In this document: one piece after another, positions 23,459-33,868 of the stretch
How the letters are laid out: every line of letters starts with the position of its first letter
Numbering within the stretch: the first letter of the stretch is position 1
Assembly (NCBI GenBank): GCA_000621185.1
Contig: JHYZ01000014.1
Location: forward strand, 1 to 64,000
Direction: 5' to 3'
Length of the DNA stretch: 64,000 bases
From: Franconibacter pulveris DSM 19144
GTDB lineage: Bacteria; Pseudomonadota; Gammaproteobacteria; Enterobacterales; Enterobacteriaceae
The notes under the pieces: model-generated
Databases searched by the model: none
Told to the model about the DNA's origin: nothing
Seen by the model: the letters and a program-made list of their open reading frames with translations, nothing else
Made by a program: the position numbers and the translations under genes

Positions 23459-24061
23459 CTACTCGCTTTCGCGCGCCTCGCTCACCACTTTGCTGAAGAT
23501 CTCGCGCAGCGGCGCGAGGTCGCCCATAGCGCCCGCCTGGTTGGCCGCATTCCAGGCCGTTACATCCACGTCGCGCCAGTCGAGGCTGTAACCCGCATGC
23601 AGCGCCAGCTGTTCGAAGAAAACCCGCTGGGCGCGGCCGGTACCGATACGAAACGGGTGCAGGACGTTTATCTCGCAATAGTAGTGGGCAAGGCGCTCAA
23701 TGAAAGCGTCAGGCTCCAGGCCGACCAGATACTTTTCGTCCTCCAGTTCCTGCATCAGGGCGTTGCCCTCTTTTTCGATATATTCGAAGTGGCAAAAGCG
23801 GGTATCGCCCTGGTAGATATCCACCTCGCGCAGCTCGCCCGCCCATTCATAGACATCCTGAAAAAGCTGGCGGTGGATGGCGCACAGGTGCGGCAACCCA
23901 CGCGGCAAAGGCCCCAGTTCAAGGGTGGCGGCTCGCAGCGAGGTAAGCTCACGCTCGGCGTGCTGCAAGTCCTGCAAAGAATGGATGTTCAGCCGGTTGC
24001 GCAGCACTTCGCTGCCCGACCAGAAATAGGGGTCGCGCCCTTCGCCAAATTTATCGCTCAT
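23459..24061 (-). CDS. fic: Fic-domain protein (probable AMPylating toxin FicT)
   Basis: Fic proteins transfer AMP or related groups to target proteins. The ATG at 24061 ([16 protein letters not shown]) gives 200 residues as in E. coli; a longer in-frame reading would cover yhfG. The Fic motif reads [12 protein letters not shown] (about residues 134-145) against the canonical HxFx(D/E)GNGRxxR. The catalytic His and both Arg are kept, but the acidic and Asn positions are replaced by Ile and Thr. It overlaps yhfG by 11 bases, giving a coupled antitoxin-toxin pair. Confidence 0.94.
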   Translation of the reverse strand: MSDKFGEGRDPYFWSGSEVLRNRLNIHSLQDLQHAERELTSLRAATLELGPLPRGLPHLCAIHRQLFQDVYEWAGELREVDIYQGDTRFCHFEYIEKEGNALMQELEDEKYLVGLEPDAFIERLAHYYCEINVLHPFRIGTGRAQRVFFEQLALHAGYSLDWRDVDVTAWNAANQAGAMGDLAPLREIFSKVVSEARESE

Positions 24062-24221
24062 AATGCCCCCTCCGTTCGTCGATGCGCGCCAGCGCTTCTT
24101 CGCGCGACAGGGTGATAAGAGGGATATCGATCCCTTCCAGACGGTTGCTGGCCTGGAAGTTGGCGTTCTTTTGCCGCTCCCACAGCCGGGCCTTCTGTTT
24201 GTCGGTAAGTTTTTTCGCCAT
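24051..24221 (-). CDS. yhfG: Small Fic antitoxin YhfG
   Basis: A 56-residue protein, [20 protein letters not shown] to RRGHYER. The class I Fic-inhibition motif (S/T)xxxE(G/N) is visible as SNRLEG at residues 25-30; its Glu normally blocks the ATP gamma-phosphate position in the partner Fic active site. A ribosome binding site GGGAGG lies upstream of ATG 24221. It overlaps fic by 11 bases in a different frame, so translation should be coupled. Confidence 0.93.
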   Translation of the reverse strand: MAKKLTDKQKARLWERQKNANFQASNRLEGIDIPLITLSREEALARIDERRGHYER

Positions 24222-24328
24222 AACGCCTCCCTGAACGTAACCGTATTTGCCACAAGTATAAGCAGCAATTGGCAGATGCGCAGAAAGCAGGAAGAAACGC
24301 GGGTGAGGACCACCCGCGTCGGAAATGA

Positions 24329-24901
24329 TTAAGGCAGGACTTTCGCAGAGAGGATAACTACCGGTTTTGACGGCACATTCTGGTACGGACCCACATCGTG
24401 CGTCGGCACCTGAGCGATTTTATCGGCCACATCCATGCCTTTCACAACTTTACCAAATACGGCGTAACCAAAGTCGCGCTGGCCGTGATTCAGGAAAGCG
24501 TTATCGGCCACGTTGATAAAGAACTGGCTGGTGGCGCTGTCTTTATCGGCGGTGCGGGCCATAGCGATGGTGCCACGCGTGTTCGGCAGACCGTTATCCG
24601 CTTCGTTTTTCACCGGCGGGTTCGTGGTTTTTTGCTGCATGTCCGCCGTAAAACCGCCGCCCTGGACCATAAAGCCCGGAATAACGCGATGGAAAATGGT
24701 GTTGTTATAAAAACCGTTGTTCACGTAATCGACAAAATTCTTCACCGTTGCAGGGGCTTTCTGGCTGTTTAACTCCAGCTCGATGTTGCCTGCTGAAGTG
24801 GTGAGCAGTACGCGTGGATCGCCTTTCGCCGCCAGCGCGGCCGGAGAAAGCGCAGAGAGAGCAAACACAGCCGCGACAGCCGCCAGAGTCGTTTTAAACA
24901 T
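24329..24901 (-). CDS. ppiA: Periplasmic peptidyl-prolyl cis-trans isomerase A
   Basis: Periplasmic cyclophilin (rotamase A). The 190 residues start with a signal peptide ending ..SPAALA (cleavage near residue 24). The cyclophilin core follows with [35 protein letters not shown] and [14 protein letters not shown] possible CRP site lies about 150 bases upstream; ppiA of E. coli is reported to be controlled by CRP and CytR. Confidence 0.97.
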   Translation of the reverse strand: MFKTTLAAVAAVFALSALSPAALAAKGDPRVLLTTSAGNIELELNSQKAPATVKNFVDYVNNGFYNNTIFHRVIPGFMVQGGGFTADMQQKTTNPPVKNEADNGLPNTRGTIAMARTADKDSATSQFFINVADNAFLNHGQRDFGYAVFGKVVKGMDVADKIAQVPTHDVGPYQNVPSKPVVILSAKVLP

Positions 24902-25045
24902 GAAAAATTCCTTACGTGGGCAGTGATGAATGCAAGTGGATCGATTCTAAAGAGCGTTTGTTTAACGTGCCAGCGATTTACCAGGCTTTACGTAACGCTA
25001 AAAGCCCGCATTGTCGCTATCACTTTATCCTGACCGGTTAATTTA

Positions 25046-25061
25046 TGTGATAGATCTCAAG
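25046..25061. promoter_or_regulatory. Possible CRP site between ppiA and tsgA
   Basis: TGTGA-TAGATC-TCAAG: the left half-site is perfect and the right half is degenerate. It lies in the divergent ppiA-tsgA region, and crp is nearby. I treat it as tentative. Confidence 0.4.
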
Positions 25062-25182
25062 TAATAACAGATAAGTTGCAGCAAAAAAGTATCTCAATGT
25101 TTAATTGGATCACGTTCGAGCATAAAATGCGCATGCTTACGGCGCTGTCAACGCGCTTTACATATCTATGCACAGGCTCCCC

Positions 25183-26370
25183 ATGACTAACAGTAACCGC
25201 ATCAGACTCACATGGATCAGTTTCTTCTCCTACGCGTTAACCGGCGCGTTGGTTATCGTCACCGGCATGGTGATGGGCAACATTGCAGAGTATTTTCATC
25301 TGCCTGTATCCAGCATGAGCAATACCTTTACGTTCCTTAACGCCGGCATTCTTATCTCTATCTTCCTGAACGCCTGGCTGATGGAAATTGTGCCGCTGAA
25401 AACCCAACTGCGTTTCGGCTTTTTGCTGATGGTTGTCGCCGTTGCCGCCCTGATGTACAGCCAGAGCCTTGCGCTGTTCTCGGCGGCAATGTTCGTGCTG
25501 GGCCTGGTCAGCGGGATCACCATGTCTATCGGCACCTTCCTTATCACCCATATGTATGAAGGCCGTCAGCGCGGTTCCCGCCTGCTGTTTACCGACTCCT
25601 TCTTCAGTATGGCCGGGATGATCTTCCCGATGGTCGCCGCGTTCTTGCTGGCGCGCGCCATTGAGTGGTACTGGGTGTACGCCTGCATCGGTCTGGTCTA
25701 CGTCGCTATCTTCATCCTGACTTTCGGCTGCGATTTCCCGGTGCTCGGCAAACATGCGCCGAAAGCCGATCTGCCGGTTGCGAAAGAAAAATGGGGCGTC
25801 GGCGTGCTGTTCCTTTCCATCGCTGCGCTTTGCTACATTCTGGGTCAGCTCGGTTTTATCGGCTGGGTGCCGGAGTACGCCACCAAAGGCCTTGGCATGA
25901 ACCTGAATGATGCCGGTACGCTGGTGAGCAACTTCTGGATGTCTTACATGATAGGCATGTGGGTGTTCAGCTTCGTACTGCGCTTCTTTGACTTGCAGCG
26001 TATCCTGACCGTGCTGGCGGGCCTCGCCACGGTGCTGATGTACTTTTTCATCACCAGCAAACCGGAGCACATGTCGTGGTTCATCCTGGCGCTGGGCTTC
26101 TTCTCCAGCGCGATTTACACCACCATCATTACACTGGGCTCGCTGCAGACCAAAGTCGCCTCGCCGAAGCTGGTTAACTTTATCCTGACCTGCGGCACCG
26201 TCGGCACCATGCTGACCTTTATCGTGACCGGCCCGATTGTGGCGAATCACGGCGCGCAGGCTGCGCTGTTTACCGCTAACGGCCTTTACGCTGTGGTGTT
26301 TGTTATGTGCTTCGCACTGGGCTTTGTAACTCGTCATCGCCAGCACTCGGCCGCCGCCGCCGCGCACTAA
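25183..26370 (+). CDS. tsgA: Major facilitator family transporter TsgA
   Basis: A 395-residue inner-membrane protein with about 12 hydrophobic segments, of the MFS class. The start [15 protein letters not shown] matches E. coli; an in-frame ATG 15 bases upstream is possible. The segment [21 protein letters not shown] is typical of TsgA. The substrate is unknown; the name comes from tellurite- and selenite-related phenotypes. It sits directly upstream of the nir operon. Confidence 0.94.
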   Translation: MTNSNRIRLTWISFFSYALTGALVIVTGMVMGNIAEYFHLPVSSMSNTFTFLNAGILISIFLNAWLMEIVPLKTQLRFGFLLMVVAVAALMYSQSLALFSAAMFVLGLVSGITMSIGTFLITHMYEGRQRGSRLLFTDSFFSMAGMIFPMVAAFLLARAIEWYWVYACIGLVYVAIFILTFGCDFPVLGKHAPKADLPVAKEKWGVGVLFLSIAALCYILGQLGFIGWVPEYATKGLGMNLNDAGTLVSNFWMSYMIGMWVFSFVLRFFDLQRILTVLAGLATVLMYFFITSKPEHMSWFILALGFFSSAIYTTIITLGSLQTKVASPKLVNFILTCGTVGTMLTFIVTGPIVANHGAQAALFTANGLYAVVFVMCFALGFVTRHRQHSAAAAAH

Positions 26371-26640
26371 TAAGCCTAATGTCCCCTTTCCGCCTGGAAG
26401 GGGACATCGTTCAGATCCCGGCGTTCAGCCATGAACGCCGCTCCGTCCCCGGTTAACGCTTTTCCTCTTGCGCATGGCCTCCCCTTCACAGGCATTTCTG
26501 GTCAGTTTCTTTAGTTGTTAATACCTTGTGAAAAAATTAGCGCCTCGCCGCCTTAATTGTCCTTTTTTGTTCAGAAAATCCTCAAACGTGAATTTCCAGA
26601 AATTTCCATAACTTAGAAAATAAAAGGAAAATCAAACATA

Positions 26641-26656
26641 TACCTCTTAATGGGTA
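26641..26656 (+). promoter_or_regulatory. NarL/NarP 7-2-7 site of the nirB promoter
   Basis: TACCTCT-TA-ATGGGTA matches the 7-2-7 inverted heptamers bound by phosphorylated NarL and NarP. Its centre is 28 bases upstream of the FNR-site centre, i.e. about -69.5 from the predicted start, as known for E. coli nirB. Confidence 0.85.
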
Positions 26657-26669
26657 TATGGAAGCGCAC

Positions 26670-26683
26670 TTGATCCATATCAA
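26670..26683 (+). promoter_or_regulatory. FNR site of the nirB promoter
   Basis: TTGAT-CCAT-ATCAA is a perfect FNR palindrome. A likely -10 TAAGGT lies at 26705-26710, placing the start near 26717 and the FNR centre at about -41.5 (class II activation). Confidence 0.92.
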
Positions 26684-26741
26684 TAAGCGGGGGTGCTGAA
26701 TCGTTAAGGTAGGCAGTAATAGAAAAGAAATCGAGGCAAAA

Positions 26742-29288
26742 ATGAGCAACGTCAAACTCGCTATTATCGGTAACGGCATGGTCGGCCACCGCTTTATCGA
26801 GGACCTTCTCGACAAAGCCGAACCGGGCCAGTTCGACATTACCGTCTTCTGTGAAGAGCCGCGCATCGCCTATGACCGCGTGCATCTCTCCTCTTACTTC
26901 TCTCACCATACCGCTGAAGAACTCTCTCTTGTTCGTGAAGGCTTTTACGAAAAACACGGCGTGAAAGTGCTGGTGGGCGAACGCGCCATTACCATTAACC
27001 GTCAGGAGAAGGTGATTCACTCCAGCTCCGGACGCAGCGTCTATTACGACAAGCTGATCATGGCGACCGGCTCTTATCCGTGGATCCCGCCTATCAAAGG
27101 CGCGGAAACCCAGGATTGCTTCGTCTACCGCACCATTGAAGACCTGAACGCCATTGAAGCCTGCGCGCGTCGCAGTAAGCGCGGCGCGGTCGTCGGCGGC
27201 GGCCTGCTCGGTCTGGAAGCCGCCGGGGCGCTGAAAAACTTAGGCGTGGAAACGCACGTTATCGAATTCGCGCCGATGCTGATGGCCGAACAGCTTGATC
27301 AGATGGGCGGCGAACAGCTGCGTCGCAAAATTGAAAGCATGGGCGTGAAAGTTCACACCAGCAAAAATACGCAAGAGATCGTTCAGCAAGGCGTTGAAGC
27401 GCGTAAAACCATGCGTTTTGCCGACGGCAGCGAGCTGGAAGTGGACTTCATTGTGTTCTCCACCGGTATTCGCCCGCGCGATAAGCTCGCGAAACAGTGC
27501 GATCTCGCTATCGCCCAGCGTGGCGGCATTATGATTAACGACCAGTGCCAGACTTCCGACCCGGATATCTACGCTATCGGCGAATGCGCCAGCTGGAACA
27601 GCCGCGTTTACGGGCTGGTGGCGCCGGGCTACAAAATGGCGCAGGTCGCGGTCGACCATATTCTTGGCAACGCCAACGCCTTCGAAGGGGCAGATCTGAG
27701 CGCCAAGCTGAAGCTGCTCGGCGTTGACGTGGGCGGCATTGGCGACGCGCATGGCCGTACGCCGAACTCCCGCAGCTACGTCTTTCTGGATGAAAGCAAA
27801 GAGGTCTACAAACGCCTCGTGGTGAGCGCGGACAACAAAACCCTGCTCGGCGCCGTGCTGGTGGGCGACACTAGCGACTACGGCAACCTGCTGCAACTGG
27901 TGCTGAACGCCATCGAACTGCCGGAAAACCCGGATTCGCTGATCCTGCCTGCGCATGCAAGCCAGGGCAAACCAGCCATCGGCGTGGATAAGCTGCCGGA
28001 CAGCGCGCAGATTTGCTCCTGCTTCGATGTGACCAAAGGCGACCTGGTCGCCGCCATCGGCCGCGGCTGCCACACCGTTGCGGCGCTGAAAGCGGAAACC
28101 AAAGCTGGCACCGGTTGTGGCGGCTGTATCCCGCTGGTGACGCAGGTGCTGAACGCCGAACTGGCTAAACAGGGTATTGAGATAACCAATAACCTGTGCG
28201 AACACTTCGCTTTTTCTCGTCAGGAGCTGTATCACCTCATTCGCGTGGAAGGGATCAAAACCTTCGACGAACTGCTGGCGAAATACGGCAGCGGCTATGG
28301 CTGCGAAGTGTGTAAACCCACCGTTGGTTCGCTGCTTGCCTCCTGCTGGAACGAATATGTGCTGAAACCGCAGCACACTCCGCTGCAGGACACCAACGAC
28401 AACTTCCTGGCGAATATCCAGAAAGACGGCACTTACTCAGTCATTCCACGCTCCGCCGGCGGCGAAATCACCCCCGAGGGGCTGATGGAAGTAGGCCGCA
28501 TCGCCCGCGAGTTTAACCTCTACACCAAAATCACGGGTTCCCAGCGCATCGGCCTGTTCGGCGCGCGCAAAGACGACCTGCCGGAGATCTGGCGCCAGCT
28601 TATCAACGCGGGCTTTGAAACCGGCCACGCTTACGCTAAAGCGCTGCGTATGGCGAAAACCTGCGTCGGCAGCACCTGGTGCCGCTACGGCGTTGGCGAC
28701 AGCGTGGGCCTGGGGGTTGAACTTGAGAACCGCTATAAAGGCATCCGCACCCCGCACAAGATGAAATTTGGCGTCTCTGGCTGCACCCGCGAATGCGCGG
28801 AAGCACAGGGCAAAGATGTCGGCATTATCGCCACCGAGAAAGGCTGGAACCTGTATGTGTGCGGCAACGGCGGCATGAAACCGCGCCACGCGGATCTGCT
28901 GGCGGCGGATCTCGACCGCGACACGCTGGTGCGTTACCTCGACCGCTTCATGATGTTCTACATCCGCACCGCGGATAAGCTGACCCGCACCGCGCCATGG
29001 CTGGACGCAATGGAAGGCGGCATCAACTACCTGAAGAGCGTCATCATCGACGACAAGCTGGGTCTGAACGCACAGCTGGAAGCGGAGATGGCCCGTCTGC
29101 GCGAAGCGGTTATCTGCGAATGGACTGAAACGGTCAACAACCCGCAGGCGCAGGTTCGCTTCAAACACTTTATCAACAGCGATCGTCGCGACCCGAACGT
29201 GCAGGTCGTGGCGGAGCGCCAGCAACACCGTCCGGCCACGCCGTATGAGCGCATTCCGGTCACCTTCGTGGAGGAGGAAACTGTATGA
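26742..29288 (+). CDS. nirB: NADH-dependent nitrite reductase large subunit
   Basis: Reduces nitrite to ammonium with NADH in the cytoplasm during anaerobic growth. The 848 residues contain an FAD site (IIGNGMVGHRF, residue ~8) and an NADH Rossmann motif (VVGGGLLGLEAAG, ~149). A BFD-like [2Fe-2S] region (CSCFDVTKG ~425, CGGCIP) comes next, then siroheme/[4Fe-4S] ligands in CVGSTWCRYG (~641) and SGCTRECAEA (~680). It overlaps nirD by four bases (ATGA). Confidence 0.98.
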   Translation: MSNVKLAIIGNGMVGHRFIEDLLDKAEPGQFDITVFCEEPRIAYDRVHLSSYFSHHTAEELSLVREGFYEKHGVKVLVGERAITINRQEKVIHSSSGRSVYYDKLIMATGSYPWIPPIKGAETQDCFVYRTIEDLNAIEACARRSKRGAVVGGGLLGLEAAGALKNLGVETHVIEFAPMLMAEQLDQMGGEQLRRKIESMGVKVHTSKNTQEIVQQGVEARKTMRFADGSELEVDFIVFSTGIRPRDKLAKQCDLAIAQRGGIMINDQCQTSDPDIYAIGECASWNSRVYGLVAPGYKMAQVAVDHILGNANAFEGADLSAKLKLLGVDVGGIGDAHGRTPNSRSYVFLDESKEVYKRLVVSADNKTLLGAVLVGDTSDYGNLLQLVLNAIELPENPDSLILPAHASQGKPAIGVDKLPDSAQICSCFDVTKGDLVAAIGRGCHTVAALKAETKAGTGCGGCIPLVTQVLNAELAKQGIEITNNLCEHFAFSRQELYHLIRVEGIKTFDELLAKYGSGYGCEVCKPTVGSLLASCWNEYVLKPQHTPLQDTNDNFLANIQKDGTYSVIPRSAGGEITPEGLMEVGRIAREFNLYTKITGSQRIGLFGARKDDLPEIWRQLINAGFETGHAYAKALRMAKTCVGSTWCRYGVGDSVGLGVELENRYKGIRTPHKMKFGVSGCTRECAEAQGKDVGIIATEKGWNLYVCGNGGMKPRHADLLAADLDRDTLVRYLDRFMMFYIRTADKLTRTAPWLDAMEGGINYLKSVIIDDKLGLNAQLEAEMARLREAVICEWTETVNNPQAQVRFKHFINSDRRDPNVQVVAERQQHRPATPYERIPVTFVEEETV

Positions 29289-29611
29289 GCCAGTGGAACA
29301 CCGTCTGCCAGCTTGATGACATTATCCCGGCAACCGGCGTCTGCGCCCTGCTTGGCAATAAACAGGTCGCGATTTTCCGCCCTCGCGCCAACGAGGAGGT
29401 TTACGCCATCAGCAATATCGATCCGTTCTTTGAAGCGAGCGTCCTCTCCCGCGGCATCATCGCTGAACATCAGGGCGAGCTGTGGGTGGCGAGCCCGCTG
29501 AAAAAGCAGCGTTTCCGCCTGCGCGACGGGCTGTGTATGGAAGATGAAAGCCGTTCTGTCGCGCATTTTGAGGCGCGCGTGAAGGACGGTCAGGTGCAGG
29601 TGAAGGCGTAA
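29285..29611 (+). CDS. nirD: Nitrite reductase small subunit
   Basis: A 108-residue Rieske-fold partner of NirB, starting MSQWNTVCQLDDIIPATGVC. The usual Rieske cluster ligands CxH and CxxH are absent (SNIDPFFEASVLSRG occupies the first position), as is normal for NirD. The start overlaps the nirB stop. Confidence 0.97.
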   Translation: MSQWNTVCQLDDIIPATGVCALLGNKQVAIFRPRANEEVYAISNIDPFFEASVLSRGIIAEHQGELWVASPLKKQRFRLRDGLCMEDESRSVAHFEARVKDGQVQVKA

Positions 29612-29647
29612 CCCAGAAAGGCTACAACAACGCCTTCAGGGTTTCAG

Positions 29648-29708
29648 GCGGGTCGCGCTTCGCTTACCCGTCCTACGCGCTCTCTGACATGGAGACAGCG
29701 GGTCGCGC
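29648..29708. repeat. REP-like repeat pair after nirD
   Basis: The 11-mer GCGGGTCGCGC occurs at 29648-29658 and 29698-29708, 50 bases apart. The first copy continues as TTCGCTTACCCGTCCTACG, an imperfect hairpin style typical of enterobacterial REP elements (compare GGGTAAGCGAAGCGCGACCC on the other strand). Confidence 0.6.
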
Positions 29709-29741
29709 GAAATTTTACGCCAGGCTCGGCACTGCCCGGTT

Positions 29742-29764
29742 CCCTCTCCCGTCCGGGGAGAGGG
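29742..29764. repeat. Palindromic intergenic repeat CCCTCTCCC..GGGAGAGGG
   Basis: Perfect nine-base stem with loop GTCCG. GC-rich inverted repeats of this CCCTCTCCC type are dispersed in intergenic DNA of Enterobacter- and Klebsiella-like genomes. It probably acts as an mRNA-end structure, possibly separating nirBD from nirC expression. Confidence 0.6.
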
Positions 29765-30013
29765 TAAGGGGCAAGCGCAAGGCAGGATGAATAAGCGCAC
29801 CCACCCGTTTTTCCCGGTGCCTTCGCGCCACGCGAAGAAAAGCAGTAAAGCAGAGAGGCACAAGCCTCCGCTCATTAAAAATGTTCCATCGGCGTTCTGC
29901 TTACCGGAGCGTCAGTTAAGGACAACAACGATTACGCGTGCGGAAAACCGCCGCACCGCCACAAGGCGAACCTTTTTACGTTTTAATTTCACTCACTTTT
30001 TAGGATAACCACT

Positions 30014-30817
30014 ATGTTTACCGATACGATCAACAAGTGCGCGGCGAATGCCGCCCGCATCGCTCGCCTCTCGGCAAATAATCCGCTGGGCTTCTGGGTC
30101 AGTTCCGCCATGGCGGGCGCTTATGTAGGGCTTGGCATCATCCTGATTTTCACGCTCGGCAACCTGCTTGACCCGTCAGTGCGCCCGCTGGTGATGGGGG
30201 CCACGTTCGGCATCGCGCTCACGCTCGTTATCATCGCAGGCTCCGAGCTTTTCACCGGCCACACCATGTTCCTGACGCTTGGCGTTAAAGCGGGCGCAAT
30301 CAGCCACGGCCAGATGTGGGCCATTTTGCCGCAAACCTGGCTTGGCAACCTCGTAGGCTCGGTGTTTGTCGCCCTGCTCTACAGCTGGGGCGGTGGTAGC
30401 CTGCTGCCGGTGGATACCAGTCTCGTCCACACCGTGGCGCTCGCCAAAACCACCGCGCCCGCCACCGTGCTGTTCTTTAAAGGCGCGCTCTGCAACTGGC
30501 TGGTCTGTCTTGCTATCTGGATGGCTATCCGCACCGAAGGCGCGGCGAAATTCATCGCTATCTGGTGGTGCCTGCTGGCTTTTATCGCCTCCGGCTACGA
30601 ACACTCCGTCGCCAACATGACGCTCTTCGCGCTCTCATGGTTTGGTCATCACAGCGAAGCCTATACCCTCTCCGGCATCGGCCATAACCTGTTGTGGGTA
30701 ACTCTCGGGAATACCCTTTCCGGCGTCGTATTCATGGGTTTAGGTTATTGGTATGCTACCCCGCGCGCAGAGCGCCCGCAGCCTGCCGCGCAGACCGCTA
30801 CTGAAACCGTCCGATAA
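30014..30817 (+). CDS. nirC: Nitrite transporter NirC
   Basis: Formate/nitrite transporter family channel, 267 residues, that imports nitrite for NirBD. Six hydrophobic segments are visible. Family motifs GSELFTGHT (about residue 75) and the region WLGNLVGSVFVALL are present, with GALCNWLVCLAIWM further on. The C-terminal tail is polar (ATPRAERPQPAAQTATETVR). Confidence 0.97.
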   Translation: MFTDTINKCAANAARIARLSANNPLGFWVSSAMAGAYVGLGIILIFTLGNLLDPSVRPLVMGATFGIALTLVIIAGSELFTGHTMFLTLGVKAGAISHGQMWAILPQTWLGNLVGSVFVALLYSWGGGSLLPVDTSLVHTVALAKTTAPATVLFFKGALCNWLVCLAIWMAIRTEGAAKFIAIWWCLLAFIASGYEHSVANMTLFALSWFGHHSEAYTLSGIGHNLLWVTLGNTLSGVVFMGLGYWYATPRAERPQPAAQTATETVR

Positions 30818-30838
30818 GCCCGATAAGAAGGATAAGCC

Positions 30839-32212
30839 GTGGATCACCTGCCCATATTTTGTCAGTTACGCAATCGTCCTTGCCTGCTGGTTGGCGGCGG
30901 GGATGTGGCAGAACGCAAGGCGCGTCTGCTGATGGAGGCAGGAGCCATCGTCACCGTTAACGCCCTGGATTTCACGCCGCAGTTTCAGGTCTGGGCGCAA
31001 CAGGGCATGCTGCACCTGGCGGCGGGCGAATTCGACGCCCGCCTGCTCGATACCTGCTGGCTGGCGATAGCCGCTACGGACGACGACGCCGTTAACCAAC
31101 AGGTGAGCGACGCTGCTGAAGCGCGCCGAATTTTCTGCAACGTGGTGGATGCGCCAAAGCAGGCGAGCTTCATCATGCCTTCTATCATCGACCGTTCGCC
31201 GCTTATGGTGGCAATCTCCTCCGGCGGCACCTCGCCAGTGCTCGCCCGCCTGCTGCGGGAAAAACTCGAAGCGCTACTGCCGCAGCACATCGGCGAACTG
31301 GCGCGCTATGCAGGCAACCTGCGCAAGCGGGTGAAAGAGACGTTCGCCACCATGAGCGAACGTCGCCGTTTTTGGGAAAAACTGTTTGTTAACGACCGCC
31401 TCGCCCAGTCGCTCGCCAATAATGACCAACCCAACGTGGCGGATATTACCGAAACGCTGTTCAGCGAACCGCTGGAAAACCGCGGTGAAGTGGTGCTGGT
31501 GGGCGCAGGTCCCGGCGACCCGGGGTTATTGACGCTAAAAGGGCTGCAGCAGATTCAGCAGGCGGACATTGTGGTTTACGATCGCCTGGTTTCCGATGAG
31601 ATCATGAATCTGGTGCGCCGCGACGCCGATCGCGTGTTTGTCGGCAAACGCGCTGGCTACCACTGCGTGCCGCAGGAAGAGATTAACCAGATCCTGCTGC
31701 GCGAGGCCCAGCGCGGCAAACGCGTGGTGCGCCTGAAAGGCGGCGATCCGTTTATCTTCGGGCGCGGCGGCGAAGAGCTGGAAACCCTGTGCCACGCAGG
31801 CATTCCCTTCTCCGTGGTGCCGGGCATTACCGCCGCCTCCGGTTGCTCCGCCTACGCCGGTATTCCGCTCACCCACCGCGATCACGCCCAGAGCGTGAGG
31901 CTGGTCACCGGCCATCTGAAAACTGGCAGCGAGCTGGACTGGCATAACCTGGCGGCGGAAAAACAGACGCTGGTGTTTTATATGGGCTTAAACCAGGCGG
32001 GCGCCATTCAGGAAAAACTGCTGGAACATGGGATGGATGCCGCTATGCCGGTTGCGCTGGTCGAAAACGGCACCAGCGTCAAGCAGCGCGTGGTCGACGG
32101 CACGCTCATGCAGCTTGGCGAACTGGCGCAGCAGGTTGAAAGCCCGAGCCTGATTATCGTCGGGCGCGTGGTCGCGCTGCGTAATAAACTCAACTGGTTC
32201 TCTTCGAAATAA
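30839..32212 (+). CDS. cysG: Siroheme synthase CysG
   Basis: Multifunctional enzyme converting uroporphyrinogen III to siroheme, the NirB and CysI cofactor. It has 457 residues from a GTG start at 30839. The N-terminal precorrin-2 dehydrogenase/ferrochelatase module has the Rossmann motif [16 protein letters not shown]. The C-terminal SAM methyltransferase module starts near residue 220 with [14 protein letters not shown] and includes [17 protein letters not shown]. It is 21 bases after nirC, so cofactor supply is tied to the nir operon. Confidence 0.98.
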   Translation: MDHLPIFCQLRNRPCLLVGGGDVAERKARLLMEAGAIVTVNALDFTPQFQVWAQQGMLHLAAGEFDARLLDTCWLAIAATDDDAVNQQVSDAAEARRIFCNVVDAPKQASFIMPSIIDRSPLMVAISSGGTSPVLARLLREKLEALLPQHIGELARYAGNLRKRVKETFATMSERRRFWEKLFVNDRLAQSLANNDQPNVADITETLFSEPLENRGEVVLVGAGPGDPGLLTLKGLQQIQQADIVVYDRLVSDEIMNLVRRDADRVFVGKRAGYHCVPQEEINQILLREAQRGKRVVRLKGGDPFIFGRGGEELETLCHAGIPFSVVPGITAASGCSAYAGIPLTHRDHAQSVRLVTGHLKTGSELDWHNLAAEKQTLVFYMGLNQAGAIQEKLLEHGMDAAMPVALVENGTSVKQRVVDGTLMQLGELAQQVESPSLIIVGRVVALRNKLNWFSSK

Positions 32213-32222
32213 ACCTCCCTGT

Positions 32223-32258
32223 GCGGGCTAGCTGTGCTTGCCCGCTACTTTCTTTCCT
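32223..32258 (+). terminator. Possible terminator after cysG
   Basis: GCGGGC / GCCCGC stem with an 11-base loop, followed by TACTTTCTTTCCTT. The tail is T-rich but interrupted, so efficiency is uncertain. Confidence 0.5.
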
Positions 32259-32402
32259 TATCTTTCAATAAGATGTCGCCATAAGGCGTTACATGCCGCT
32301 AACAAGTGGCGATTTTGTGATCCATCTCGCCAATACAATTCATCATATGTTGTTATATTCGTTATGCGTCATCTCATAATGAAAACAGCATAGCGAATTC
32401 TT

Positions 32403-33847
<1,445 letters not shown>

Positions 33848-33868
33848 CCCTGTCTGGAGAGTTGTTTC

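Larger units (their letters stand above)
26371..26740 (+). other. tsgA-nirB intergenic region
   Basis: 370 bases. Two hairpins follow tsgA: a bulged 12-base stem at 26379-26407 (ATGTCCCC.. / GGAAGGGGACAT) and a perfect nine-base stem with GCCA loop at 26419-26440 (CGGCGTTCA / TGAACGCCG). Neither has a T tract, so termination may be Rho-dependent or the stems may shield the 3' end. The second half holds the nir control sites. No gene is seen. Confidence 0.6.
29612..30013 (+). other. nirD-nirC intercistronic region with repeats
   Basis: A 402-base gap inside the nir operon. The first part holds REP-like repeats (separate entries). The rest (29780-30013) has only weak open frames with no family resemblance. 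TTTTTAGGATAACC gives the nirC ribosome binding site. Confidence 0.6.

Noticed and set aside
25237-26367. Minus-strand frame of about 376 codons
   Set aside because: Antisense to tsgA, hydrophilic mirror of a membrane protein, no start-site support.
29787-30008. Possible 73-codon gene between nirD and nirC
   Set aside because: No convincing ribosome binding site or protein-like pattern; Arg/Thr-rich composition fits random intergenic sequence.
32311-32328. CRP site upstream of frlA (TGTGATCCATCTCGCC)
   Set aside because: Only one half-site fits; the second half (TCGCC) is too different from TCACA to support a call.
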